Below, one piece after another: positions 46,570 to 59,500 of a stretch of 64,000 bases of DNA. Origin of the DNA: Gavia stellata (taxonomy: Eukaryota; Chordata; Aves; Gaviiformes; Gaviidae); assembly GCF_030936135.1 (NCBI RefSeq), contig NC_082600.1:19909943-19973942 (forward strand), in the 5' to 3' direction. The translations under genes and the position numbers were made by a program. Below the pieces are notes generated by a model. It searched no databases, was not told the origin of the DNA, and saw only the letters and a list, made by a program, of their open reading frames with translations. Within the stretch, counting starts at the first letter, position 1, and each line of letters opens with the position of its first letter.

Positions 46570-46950
46570 GGGGAATGGAGTGGGGTGAAGGCGTCATGGC
46601 TCTGAGGACACTGACAGGCCTGACTGCCCCTGCCCGGCTTTCCCCAGGGCCTCCCCTGCCCTGCCCACAGCCCAGGACCCCATGTCAGCCCCCAGGGCTG
46701 TCAGTCCCTGCCCCAGTGATGCCACAGAAGGGCCGGTCTCCAGCTCCCCACAGCCCTGCCATGCCCAGCCACAGGCCCTGCCAAGCCAGGCCTACCTGTG
46801 GGCCCGTGTCCCAGCCTGGCCTTGGCCCATCCTTGTCCCCAGGGTGGTGCCCAATTCCAGGGCTGGGGCTGCCCCTAGTGCCCTGCTCCTGTCTGGGGAG
46901 CTCCCCCCAGGAGCTGCCAGCCCACACAGCACCCTCACAACAGGGTAGAG
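46570..46950. other. GC-rich, CpG-poor block
   Basis: About 380 bp rich in CCTG, CCCC and GGGG, with GC far above its flanks but very few CG dinucleotides. That separates it from the true CpG islands. Several frames are open simply because stops are rare. It ends at a sharp return to AT-rich DNA with AATAAA at about 46957. It could be a repeat or retrotransposed sequence; origin unknown. Confidence 0.6.
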
Positions 46951-47160
46951 GGAGGAAATAAAATAGCTACGGGGAGGTTATCAGGCATCATGGAAGTCCC
47001 AAACACGCAGCTCCTGCAGGAGATCCTCTCTTCCACATTGTTCTCCTGGCGAGGCCGGTCTTGGGGCGGTGCTGACGTTACAGCCCAGCAGCAGTGTGTT
47101 GCACCTGGCAAGGCTGAAACTGGAGCTCTTGCACTTCTGCATGCCTAGCAGGTCTCAATA

Positions 47161-49599
47161 AAAAATTAGCCCTTAGCAAAATTACTCAGTAGATCTCAAT
47201 ACATCTGAGTAGCATTGGCATAGACAAAAGGATTTTGTAGCGGAAGAAACCTGAGAAGGGGCTGGGAAAATGTAGAGGAAGGCTGGAAACTTGGCATGCC
47301 ATCAGAACAGGCACCTGTGTTACTGGAAACCTCATTGTGCGGCATAAGTCTCACTGCAGGGAGATGAAGCTATAGCACCCCCCCTTTTACATTTGCCCAG
47401 TTCCTCTCACTGTTGGAACATGCTAAATGTGTCCTATTAAAACCATGTATTTTCTTATTAGGGTAAGCTGCATAAGTGTTCTTACTATGATACAAGTGCA
47501 TCAGTGCATCATCACGTGGTGCTGGCAGCACTCGGTACATCAGTGAGGTGTGAAAAGGCTGGTGGAGCACAGAGGGAGAAGCCGGCTAATCCATCCCATA
47601 GGGGTTGTTCAGGGGAGCCAAAGGCGGCGCATGTAAATACATCCAATTGTTGCTCTAGCTCTGTGGTCAGAATTAATTTCCTGTCCTCCCGAATGCGACC
47701 TCTGCTGTTACAGTCTTACAAAATTTTACAGTGTTTTAGGGATGCTTATTTCTTTAAATGAGTGCAATGTAGCCCTTACTCAAAATGGTTGCCTTTATTT
47801 CTGATGCTTTTATTCAAGGTACCCACTGTGTATGCTTTAATTTACACCGTTTGTAGTCCTGTACTGTAAGGCTCGTTCTGTAAGTTTTTGGATATGAGAA
47901 CAAACCCTCCTTTGTAAAGAGGATGGTCTCTTGGTATCTTATAGAGAGATGAACCTGCTCCTAGCAGGAGCTCCTCGATGATCAGAGTGGAAAGAAGAAC
48001 TAACTACAGGATTTACTATAGAGGAAGTAGAAAGTGTGGAGAAGGCACAGAAAATATGAAAGGTATGAGAGGCACGATATCACAGGCTGTAAAGTTAGGG
48101 TATGGAGAGCATGACGGAGCAAAACGTGAATGCCTGAGGCCAAGAACCAAAGTGGCCTGCTGTGTGGCCTTTCAGGCCCTGCTTCATGTGGCACCTGTTT
48201 CACAAAAGTCAGATTCACAAATATCTACTACAATTTTATTGTAATAAGGAAAATGTTACAAAAATGTTACATGATGAGAGGGGTTTTTTTGTCCCTAAAT
48301 ATAGTGTTATGATTTTTGTCAAAATATACAAAAGAATTCAAATCCCAAATCTACTGAAAACTATCTCTCTCACATCAGCTTAGGCAGTTCAGTACATTAC
48401 TCACCGTAAGGCTTTCCAAAGAAAAATCCTTATCAAAGAAGAAAAAATCCTTAAAATGGATTATTAATAAAAAATATTAACTATACCAGACTTAAATAGG
48501 TAGATACAATGTAAAAAGCAGACCAGAGTTTTCGTAAGTAAGGAACTTGTTCCTCTAGTTCATTAGTTCGTTCCTTCTTGTTAACAAGGAACTCCTGTTG
48601 TATACAGCGGCTGTATTTTTGGCCGTACTGTGAAAGGCTTGATGGTTTACCGTTATTAGGATAGAACTGAAGAAACAATGCCGAGTGTTTCAGGTGAGTT
48701 TTATTCTAGACATCAAGAGGTGTTTTGGTCAGGTTCTTCACTAAACCCTAAGAAAACGCTTGGCTTAAGTGAGTTGAGGCAAACAATTTATTTGTAATAG
48801 TACTTTTTGCCTGTAAAGGCTTAGTAGAGTATTCATATAACATTATTAAAATGCATTTTGCAGAGTTTTAAGACAAAAGTTGCAAAATAAAACTTGTTAG
48901 ACATTAGGCTAAATACATTGCAGAAAAATACATTTCATCAGAATGGGCACTGCTCACGCAGTAGGTCAAGGAAATGTCAACACAGAAGATTTTACTACAT
49001 AGCCAATTTCTACTAATGATAAATAGGAACTACTTGTACAAATCAATGCAATAATCTAAAAGCAACGTTCATACAAGTTTAACTTTCACTTGTGATAATG
49101 GGAAATATTGCCTACGTTTATGTGGTAGTATTAAATATGGTGGGGTTTTTTTTTGATGTCACAGTAATACATGTATGGCAACAATAATAACACCCTATTT
49201 TAATTTATCACTCTCTTTATCCATAATTGGGGCTAATTTACAGAGACGCAGGACATAAATTTGTATTTAGGATTCTTATAAACTCTCTCTTTGGTCATTT
49301 GCTTTACTCTCAAAAAAAAAAAATCAGCTTGGTAAGTGTGAAGTGGTGTGTATAGGGAAGCTAATCCTAACATCAATATGCAATAGTTACCTATTTTCTT
49401 TTGCTACTCAGGAATGAGCTCTTAGGAGACATTGTAGCTCAGGAGAGGCCAAAAGCCAAACAGAATGATCAGAAGGTATTGGGAAAGGAGCAGAAAACAA
49501 ACCAGTCATTATAATTCCATATAATCCCTAAACACCTATAGCTTAATCACTACATGAAATTCTGGTCATGCAGTAATGCTAGTGTAGGAGTTAGAAAAA
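47161..49599. other. Intergenic DNA, nothing recognised
   Basis: AT-rich with short frames; no repeat family recognised. Confidence 0.6.
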
Positions 49600-49870
49600 C
49601 TAAAGAAATTCAACAAGGAGAACATTATGGAGTGGCTTTAATATATGAAGAAAAAAAGCAGACTTTCCAGTCCAGAAAGGAGAATGCTGAAGTTAAGTAT
49701 CTTAACAGCATATAAAATTTTGCAGAGAAAGTAAATAGGGATGCTTATTTTTCCTCACAATGCAAGAATCAGGCACTGGGCTTGAGGCAAGAAGGAAATA
49801 ACTGTTTAGATAAGACGTAATTGGACTTGATGATCTTACAGGTCTTTTCCAACCTTAGTGATTCTGTAGT
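49600..49870 (+). mobile_element. CR1 3'-end remnant
   Basis: The last 50 bp (49821-49869) read TTGGACTTGATGATCTTACA followed by GGTCTTTTCCAACCTTAGTG and ATTCTGTAG, the CR1 3' signature. The preceding 200 bp look like decayed CR1 C-terminal coding and 3' UTR sequence. Confidence 0.75.
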
Positions 49871-50055
49871 TAAAAAGTAGAACATCCTGCCCAAGAAGGC
49901 GCAAAGTTTGAAAGCATAAAAAATTATTTTTCCAGTTCCTTTATGGAGGGCAGGCTCATGGATGCTATTAAACATGACGGGAGACTCCCTGGTCAGGAGG
50001 CTTATAAAGGACTGACTGACTGCAGGAGGTTGTTCCTTCCCTAAGCCCTTCCTAC

Positions 50056-50402
50056 CTGTGTTTGAGACAGGCTGTCTGGCTAGATGGGCCTTCATGCACA
50101 CAGTGGATACTAACAGAAAGGAAGCACAGCTTATTACAACATTCTCCTTTACCCAGCTGAGCATTCCAGTCTCGAGGAGACGTTGCTCCCAGTGAACCCC
50201 ATGATGGATGACGGGATGGTGGGGAAGGCTGGCTCTGAAAACCCCATCCCCTCCTCTTCCCCCAGCAGTTTCCTCCTCCAGTCCCCTTAGTGACGGCAAC
50301 GGATTGCGCAAGACACGCGAAAGCCTGGGAAAGGCAGAACGCCCACAGCAGCCCTAGCACTGAACCCTTCTTCCCTCCACTGCCACCTGGCCCCGCCGCC
50401 AT
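50056..50402 (-). CDS. Divergent open frame at the NRDE2 promoter, candidate first exon
   Basis: The ATG on the minus strand at 50402-50400 sits in CAAAATGGCGGC, a YY1 element that often spans start codons. The 116-codon frame starts MAAGPGGSGGKKGSVLG, then a hydrophobic LLWAFCLSQAFACLAQSVAV, resembling a signal peptide or membrane anchor (basic residues, hydrophobic core, AQS). The frame stops at TAG 50054-50052, but a good donor, CACAG|GTAGG, lies just before the stop, and another, CTGG|GTAAAG, lies earlier. I recognise no family and no downstream exon. It may be an antisense promoter transcript with a chance frame. Confidence 0.25.
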
Positions 50403-50423
50403 TTTGTGATGTCGGGCGGACGA

Positions 50424-50442
50424 ACTACATCTCCCAGTACGC
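50424..50442 (+). promoter_or_regulatory. ZNF143/Staf-type site
   Basis: ACTACATCTCCCAGTACGC closely matches the ACTACAATTCCCAGCATGC consensus bound by ZNF143, a motif enriched in bidirectional promoters. It lies 72-90 bp upstream of the NRDE2 ATG. Confidence 0.8.
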
Positions 50443-50455
50443 TCAGCGCCGCGGC

Positions 50456-50463
50456 GCCATCTT
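50456..50463 (+). promoter_or_regulatory. YY1-type site
   Basis: GCCATCTT, about 50 bp before the NRDE2 ATG. A second one, GCCATTTT at 50398-50405, faces the other strand and overlaps an ATG there. Confidence 0.6.
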
Positions 50464-50513
50464 GCCGCGCCGCGGGGCAGTTCGGGCAGGTAGCAGTGGC
50501 GGTAAGCCGAGAC

Positions 50514-50592
50514 ATGGCCCTGTTTCCGGCTTTTGCCGGTGCCGCCGAGTCCGGGGAGCCCCCAGCCGGCAGCAGAGAGGGCTCCAGGAAAG
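50514..50592 (+). CDS. NRDE2: NRDE2 coding exon 1
   Basis: 26 codons plus one base, starting MALFPAFAG and ending GSRK. The donor GTAAAGTC follows at 50593. Confidence 0.93.
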
Positions 50593-53500
50593 GTAAAGTC
50601 CTGGGAGAACCCTCTTTCCCCCAACAGCTCTCCGCGGCCCGGCCCTCGGGAAGCCCTTCCGCTTCCACTCGCCTCCCCACGGAGCCTTCTGCACCGTGCC
50701 GGCCCTTCCGCGTACCCCGTCGGGCCTGCTCCGGCTGCCCGCCAGCCCGCCCGCCCTCCCACGGGGTAGCGCGGCCCGCCCGTGCGTGCCTGTGTTCCAG
50801 ACCGGGCGCGCTCCGCCCCCGCCGTGGAGTTGCGGTGTGGGTGGTGCTGCCGCTGGGGCCCGGGACCCCGGCAGAGGTGGTCTGTGTCCAACACCGCTGG
50901 AGGCTTGGCAGCGCGGAAGAGGGCCTCGTCTGGGTGGCCAGCCCCGCCGCTGAGTGCGCTCAGTAAGCGGTTTCAGAGGGTGGTGTGCCCCTCAGCCCGG
51001 GCCCCTCCCTCATGTGCAGAGTACGAGCGTACGTATGGCGCGCACAGGCGTACTCTGCGCAAGGCATGTCGCAGCCGGTTTGAATAAAGTTGTCATACTT
51101 AACGAGTAAAGTTACTTTCCGTGAGGTAACTTTGGGGAGCACCCGAAGTAGGGTCATTCCCATAAAAACGGTGCTGGCTTCTCATTGGCGGGTTCTCAGG
51201 TGTGTTCAGATTTGCCTCCAGCTATCTGCTGGTAGGTGCTGGAGGCATGGCTGTAGAAATATACTCATCTCTGAAAAAATACGTGTATGTTAACTTTGTG
51301 GGTGTGTTGGAGCAGGTTTGCTTCATGCAGAAAAAGAGGATTTCTTTTTTTAATTTTTTCCCTCTAGCCTTGGATAACTCAAAAAGTGTTTTCTTATTTC
51401 CTTGCTTATTAAGCCAAATTTTAGTTGTAAAGGATATTTTTTGGAAGGTCATGAGTGAGGTTATGATTCAGTTTATAATTTTGACTGTCATGGTTGCTGT
51501 CTAGCAAGTTATACTTTTATTAAATGAGTAAAGAACCCTATCTGGTGTATTGCTAAACTCTGAAGTATGCACAACGTGTATTAATTCTACTGGGAGATGT
51601 TTTGAACTATGTTTGTTGCTTGCCAGCTTCCACCACCCTTGAGTCTGCCCATCCTCTAGACACCACAGCAAGGGGAAATGCCAAGATAATTGTTTACCTA
51701 GGTTAAATTTCTTGTATATTTGGTCCAGCCAGTGTGGTGAGTTTTTGAAGCTTTTAGCAATGCAGGCTGGGGTTAGTTTCTTGTTCTAACCAGTTCTGCA
51801 TTACCCCCTGATGGCATTGCAGCTGTTGATACTCAGTCTGCCAGTACAGAGATGTTCTAGCCACATTCAGGAGCCTTTCTGGTAATGACACTTGGTGCAG
51901 GGAATAATGGATATAATAAGATCCCAAATTATAGCTTCTAGGAAGAGAAAAGTTGCTCTCCCAGGCAGAGGTACAGTGAAATTCTCTAGTAGTAAGACCT
52001 TGCTTATATTTTAAAATGCTAGGAATTTAGCCTTTGGGTTTGTTATGTGTAGTCTGTGTCACTGCAGACCACCTGTCTGGAAGATAAAATTACACAGAAA
52101 AAGATGTTAAGACTGAGTTTGGGATCTAGATTTCAGTTATTAGCACTGTTTATGAGTTACATTTTGGTCTACTGGTAGTTTTTTGCATGAGAATTATTGA
52201 CAAAACTTTAAGGAACAAAATTTCTTTGTTTTATGTTTTAGCCAATATCGTACTTTGTTTTTAATGACAACATTTCAGTATAAGTTATAAAATTTAAGTA
52301 TTAACTCAGAACTTCATTTATAGTGGCATATATTAAATTTCACACATTCAGCTTATGAGAATTTGAGAACTTGACGGGCGACTTTGGTATCTCTCTGATA
52401 GATGACTCTCCTTCCTCAGAGCTGATACAAAGCCAAAGTCCATCACAATACAGAGTTCACAGGGTATGTTGTATTTAACATGATACGCAAAACTGAGGTG
52501 TCTTTTGCAGTCATTTAGGTCTGCTTCATAGTTTTATTGTAAAAGTTGAGGTAATAATGTAAATATGCTGGCCATGTTTCATTCCTCCAACCACCTCTGT
52601 CTCATACTCTTACGAACCTTCCTAAACTACTTATATTTATAAGTGCTGCCTGAAATTTAAGTATTGCTGTACACTCTTCCTATTCCGCTAGATTGCTGAG
52701 TTGCAGCAACTTCTAGAGTGCAAAATAATTTTGTATATAGTTTCTTACAGTTGTGTTGTCAAACTTAACTAGTTTTTGGTAGAAGATAAATTACAAATGT
52801 ATCAGTAGCCATACTGAACAGAGCAGTGGTAATAATCAACGCTACTCACATTAGTAAGCATTATGCACAGCATTATTTACAGTCTGAACTATTCTATAGG
52901 TAAGACGATGCAGCGATTTCTTGCTGAAAGCAGATTTTCAGGATTCTGAGAAGCAACAAAAGGCTTTGCATAACTCTTAAAAATTGTCTCTGTAGACACA
53001 CGCTGTAAATTTTTAATTTTTTTTTCTTGGGAAGGTATAAAAAGAATGCCATTGGATTGTTTCTACTGTTGTGCTCATGAATGTGAATGGTAGAGTAGAA
53101 CAATAACAAGTACATGCATATTATCACAAAATAAGTCTTTTATATCTTTTATTATTTATTTTCTTTAAGAACGTAAATCTGGTCTGTGCAAATTATAAAC
53201 TTTTTAGACATCTGACAAGAAAAAATAGCAAAAAAAAATGAAAAGGTAGAGTTTTAAAGTTTGCAATGCATTTTGATGTTTTAAATGTTTGTATCCAGCT
53301 GATTCACTAGAGATTATTTACAAGGAGGTTTGGACTTGCATGTTGTGTAATGGAAAAAATTGTTCAGTTCTTTCCAGAGTATTAGGTCAGTTTGATTAAA
53401 TTGTTCAGAAAATACTGTAGTTGGAGAATTCTAAACATTTCCCTGGTGTATCCACAGAGGCATATTGACTGTGCTACAGGGGTTAGTTCTTGCAGTATGA

Positions 53501-56500
53501 TTCTTCCATGTTTTAAAAAAATGCAATTTTATCTCATCCGCTCAGGTAGAACAAAGCTACAGGCACAGTCAGGGAATTAATGTTTATGACTCCATTTCTC
53601 AAGGTGAGTTTTCCTTGGAGGCCCTAAACCAATAATTTAAAATATAAAAAACAAACTTACTCTGCTTGTGCTCACTGTTGTGATCATATTGCACCAAGTT
53701 AGTGAGTGACTTCACATCTGTAACAGATACTTTTAGGTAAAGTTAAGTCAAAATGACATCTTGGAAGTTTGTTTCTAGTAGTTAATAGAGATAACAGCCA
53801 TTTTTTTGCTATATTTAATGCAAATTTTGTATGGAAATGGATCTCATGCAGGCTTGCTGTGTATCTCTCTGCCAGCCTACTTACTCAGTATCTCTTCCTC
53901 CTCGGGACTTTGAACCCTTTCAGTCAAATTTGTTGTGGTGGGAGAGAGAAATGGCAGAAGTAGAGGAAGTCTGTGAAGATCTACATTTGCTTAGAAAAGA
54001 TAAATTTATATAAAGTGCCACTGCTGAGAGAGAAGCTGTAACGTGAATTGAACTGTTAGCAGGATAGATGGGCTTGGCAATGAGCATATGTACATTAGCC
54101 AACTAATAAACATCTTTGGAGATCACAATCTGACACAGCACAGGCTGCCTTTTGACCAGCCAGTAATTAAGGGATGTGGCAAAGTACTGTAGAAGGGTCT
54201 AGAGAACCCAGATAATTCCTGAAGCTGTGGCAGCGGTGGGGAGTGTAAAGGATGGAGGACACAACTCAGAAATCCAGGCTTCATCCTTTTGTGAACTGCA
54301 GGATTAATTTGCTGGGAGAAGGAGGGGGATGAAAATTTTGCCAACTCAGTCTTTTTATTTAAGAATGTGGTTCTGGTCTTAGAACAGCTATTTAAACAGA
54401 GAAATATAAAGATAACTGCTTTCCACTCTTCTGCCAGTTCAGGTGTAGCTTCTTTTGTTTAAAGTGTGTTTTGTGCCTCAGGGAAGTTTATATGGTTGGT
54501 CAGACCCATGTTTTATTGTGTCTTCTAAAACACCTGAAGCTTTACTGCTTGCTTTGTTTATTTTCTTCTCTGTTCATTTTGTCAATGTGATCAATAATGC
54601 CATCTTAAAAAGAAATGTGTCAGTTGCTTTCTATTTTTCAGTCTTTAAGACTGAAGCTCTTAGTGCTGCTAAGGATCTGTATCTCCATTTGGAAGTTATT
54701 TGGCACTGTAGTGCCATAATGCTCAAGATTATAAAATTTAGCATACTTGTATAAAAACATTTTTTCCTAGTTTGGGCTGGTCTGTATCTAAAGTGTTTAC
54801 ACTGATGAATAATATTAAAAAATGCATTATCTGCATTAATCTTTGGAGAACCAGATATTATGCTCTTGAAATCAATGAAAAGCCTGTTTTGATGCGTACA
54901 GCATTTTAAAACACCTTAAATCAAGATCTTAAAAGTTAGACATCTTAGACTTTTTTCCTAATGGTCTGAGTATTGTAAGTTTTGAATTTTGTCATCAACA
55001 ACTCTGTATGACTGAAGGCAAATTATTGACATTCATTCTGCCTTCCAGCTTGCTTTTTAAAAAAACGTAACCCAGTGTTTTATTAAGTGTCATGAGTATC
55101 AGTGTTAATATATTTCAAGTGATTTTTGAACCATAATTCTTTATTCAAATCAATACAGAACTACCTTACAATACATTTATTTCTACCAAAAAATAATACT
55201 AGTAAATGATTTATTACACATTACAAAGGGACAATAATTTATTAAAAAGAAGAGAAACTCAAAGGCTACAGTGGATATCTTCGTGCCTGAAGTACGTCGT
55301 TGGAGATCTGGCCAAAGACAAATTAGATATGTTTTGTGTATCTTTGGAACAGATACAATAATTTTAAGGAGATCTGTCTCGCTAATAAGTTGCAGTTCTG
55401 TGCTGTTACGTGATACACTTTTACACCAGAGACTCTGCCAACCAGTAAGTTTTTCTGTTTTGTTAGGTGGATCTGGGTAATACAACGCAAATCAAAACAA
55501 AGATGGATTTTTTTTTTTTAAGGGAATTAAATGTCTCCTTTAATTCTGTAAATAAATAAAAGGCTTTATGTGCAGATTAGTTGCATATACTGAAATCTGG
55601 AGTGCTTTGGACCATTGTGCTCTCTCTGAATTTGTCTATGAGAAAAAACAGAGAAGGCCCTGTGGAAAAACATTGTAGGGTTGCAGTTTGCTGCTGTGTT
55701 CCTTTACACCCCATGTTCATTACCAAAATGAGCAGAAATAATTAAATATACGGAAGATAATAATTTTTAAAATCAATATCAGATTTAATAAATATACCTC
55801 AAAAATCTAGGTATAAAGTGGCACTTGGTATACTGTGTGACATATATTGACTTGCTAACTCCAATTTGTTTATGCACTTATCAGGTGTATGAATTTATTT
55901 AACTCCTGTGTGTTTTAAATATGCAATCGTTACAGAATTATCCATGAGAAACATTTTGGTATTTCATGGAAAATACTAAATACAATTCTTCTAAGAAGTG
56001 ATTCTGACTTTAGGTTCATTGCTAATACATGTCTTACAGGATCAAAATAAGAAATTAACTTATTGTTGCATAACACTTTATTCCCCAGCAGGGGGTATAA
56101 TTATTTTGATAGGCAAGTGAAGTGTTGCTTGAATATTCTCCAGCATAAATCTTTCTCCTTTAAGCTCCCCAAAGTTTTTGGAAGAATGCTTTGTGGTAGA
56201 TTTACAGTTTTAGAATCATAGACGCATACTTAAAATGAAGGCATTTGTACCAGGGTGGATTAATTTAAATTAAATAGTAGATTTTTATCATATTTTGAAT
56301 AGGCAAATAAGGTTTGAGGTTTTAAGGTTTCAATTTTTATTCTAATTTTACAGTAATATATCTTAAGTATTTTCCTGGAAGGGAAAAAAAAAATCTCATG
56401 TTGATTTGCAACAAAGTAGGGTAGTGTATTTGCCTTAGGTTTGGTGATTCTGATTGCCAGGCAGAAGGTTACAATAATACATGTATGTATTATACAGCTG

Positions 56501-59500
56501 AATTTTTATTTTTCAGTCTACATCCTATGTTTTGGTGAGCTGGGAAATGGTGCATGGCAGTATTTTACAGCGTATCTGTTGGGGTGCACGTGAGAAGTGT
56601 GTTTTGGTCCTGATAGTGCCATGAATTGTGGGTTCTCCTCTGCACAGAGATGGAGGTTCAAGATGAACCAGGGAAGGTGGCCCTTCCCATGGGACGTTTG
56701 GTAACAGGAGCAGTCTCTTGGGAAATGCGAACTGGAGCTTTGCTTGATTGTACGTACTTCTTGATGAGTTTAACTTAGCTTAACAAACTGCTTTGTAGCT
56801 TGCTCCATTTTAAATGCTTTTGTGGATAACAATTCAGGGATGAGAGATGGAAGAAAGAATTTTGGTATGAAGAGCTATTTCTGAAAGAAATACTTAAGGA
56901 GGAGAGATGTATGGCTTGGCAGACAATGAGTTCGTGCTACATAAGGATTAGGGGTCAGTGTAGTCAAAAGCACAAAGACAGGAGTGTGACAGGAAGAACA
57001 CCAAGGCAAAAATGGTTGTAAATAGCATGGAGAACAGGCAGGGAGACCAAATTTGTTCCTTTTGTTGTTATCTCCTGTGGTCTGGCACTGGAGAGGCTGA
57101 TGTTAAATTCTGTGCTTATGTGAAATAACATTTGCTGTTCAATATGTTAGAAAATGTCACATACTTAAAAGAATTTTAGAAATGAAATCTCTATGAAAAT
57201 TGTTATAGATGTTTTAATATCAATAAAATTGTGGCAAAAAGTTCCCCCTTCACATCCTGTTGATATCTGATCTCATCTGATGACTGAAATGGCTGAGGTC
57301 TAGATGCAGAATACTTAATGCTGACTAATATATCAAAATTAGCATCAATTACCCTTTTTTCACACTATTTAAAAGTCTAATGATTTCAGTGGTTAGAGAA
57401 CTGAGAATCCAGTGACACGTTTTGACCTTGTATAAAACACTTGAGTATTCTTATCAGTAATGGGTGTCCCTATCAATAAAATTGCATTAAAAATATTTTC
57501 CATACAGTGAGTAAAGTACATTTTTATATGTTTGCATAAGTTCTGTTGCATTCATTAACTACATATTTCAAGTAATTATGTCCTTCTGTAATTTTTTCGA
57601 TTTTACTCTTTAAAGCCAAATATGTAAACATCTATATTATATATTTTACATAATAATTATAATATAAAATATATGACGATATAAGATCTTATATAATTAT
57701 GCATATATAACATTTATACAATCTATAAATACATAAAGTTAGAAATTAATATTGGACAGATTTGGGTTTTTTAACATATATAGCAGTGTATAAAACATTG
57801 TCTGCTTTCAGTATGAACTTTAAAGTATTATTATATAGTGGGGTTTTTAAAGCTTCGACTGATGTCGGGGAGGATTCCAGCTCCTAAATATTTTACTTCG
57901 TTAAAACCTGGTGTTCTGCTAAATTGAAATTACATGGACTACCTTCCGATATGCTCAATTATTACACATGACTTAGTGACATTTGCTGCGAATTTAGCTG
58001 TCTGCTGACTAGGTTAACTCACAAGTTTAAAAAGCACAGTAAACTAATCTGTATTCATCTCACACCTTTCTTTACCTGCAGAATTGGACTGGCTTAGTAA
58101 CCCAAGCTTCTCTACGGAAGATGCACTGTTACTGCATCAGCGCACTACAGAAGTTACAAATCTCATCCCTGAAAAATCACCACTAATAAGGTAAAGTATC
58201 TTCAGTATCTTTTAAAATAGCCTCTTTCTTATGTCCTGCTTCTCTTTTGTTCTGTGAGACCAAAATCAGGAGGTTTTAGGGCTGCTTTTCATTCCACTGT
58301 TCAGTATTGAAAAACGCCTGAACTGAGTCATATATAAAAGTATGAATAATGCTTCCACGTCCTTTAACTTAAAATAATGAGAAATTAAACTTACGCAATT
58401 ACATTCCCATTTTCTTTTTCTCACAGCTGGATTTAAATCATTGTTATTTCAGAATGGAAAGGGAACTGAGTGATCATGATTCTTCATTAGCTTTTGAATA
58501 TCCTAAGTGACCCTTGAAATAATGTAAAGATTAAGTATCATCTTTCTGATCTCTCTGTGGAAACCAGTTTCACAGTCAAGTTCTTTTACTTTTTAAAAAC
58601 TAGTTGAAGATGTGAATTAATGAAATATTACATGTATCAAGTTGTGCGCCTGTGTAGAACATGCTGATCACTGAAGTGGGTGATTATATTTTTTTACAAA
58701 AATGAGCTTTAAGCAGCCATGTTTGCTGAAGAACTAGTTTTTTAATACCTTCACTAGAATAGTTGCTATACTTGGCATATCTACACTATAACTAACACTC
58801 TAATTATTAATGGAATCAAGTTGAAGTTGCCAAGTTCAAAAAGCTAGTCACTTTTAATTTGATACAAGCTCCTGTGTTTATGACTGTTAGTGGTCATGAT
58901 AGAGAATGTCTTTATAATAACAATAGCAGCTGAATATACCTTTTTATATACTTACTCTTACAGTTACACGTGTTGTGTGATTGAAATGCAATCACTGTTC
59001 TGTTTATCAGTCATATATTCTGCTTATATTTCTTCAAATCTTTTCAGGACTTCAATGTTACAAAACTAAGGAATTTACAAATTACCATTCAGATAGAATG
59101 ACATAGTAAACCCGCCATATTTATTAATGTTTGAAAAAGAATGTCAAAAAACAGTGTACTAAGAAATGTTTGATCTTTCTGCCTATTGCTAGGGTACATT
59201 CTCAGTTCAATAAAAACTAATTACTCCAGCATAGTTGGTGGTTTTTTGGTTTGTTTTTTGGTTTTGGGGAGTGTGTGTGCGTGTTTGTTTTAAAGGCCTG
59301 CTAATGGTTCTCCCATAGCTTCTTTTGTCTTAGTGCCCTTAAATAAATTGTGTAAGATTATTTTCTGAGGTGTCTTGCTTCTGGTACACTGCGTTTTCTT
59401 TTATTGACGCATTAGGAATACTGAGACTTGTCATTCCTTTCTTTTATTGAAAGATTCCAGAAAAACTGTTTAAAAAGAGCTTCTGCTTTAATTAAGGGTT

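Larger units (their letters stand above)
50340..51000. promoter_or_regulatory. NRDE2 CpG-island promoter
   Basis: GC-rich, CG-dense block around the NRDE2 start codon. It contains a ZNF143-type site, two YY1-type GCCAT motifs facing opposite ways, and no TATA box. The arrangement is that of a bidirectional housekeeping promoter. Confidence 0.85.

Noticed and set aside
46575..46961. 128-codon plus-strand frame
   Set aside because: Sits in the GC-rich block where several frames are open at once; low-complexity Pro/Ser/Gly-rich product.
50406..50966. 186-codon plus-strand frame over the NRDE2 start
   Set aside because: A different frame from the conserved MALFPAFAG start; a CpG-island shadow.
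56210..56235. AGAATCATAGA as a CR1 tail
   Set aside because: The following sequence does not continue into the CR1 3' signature.
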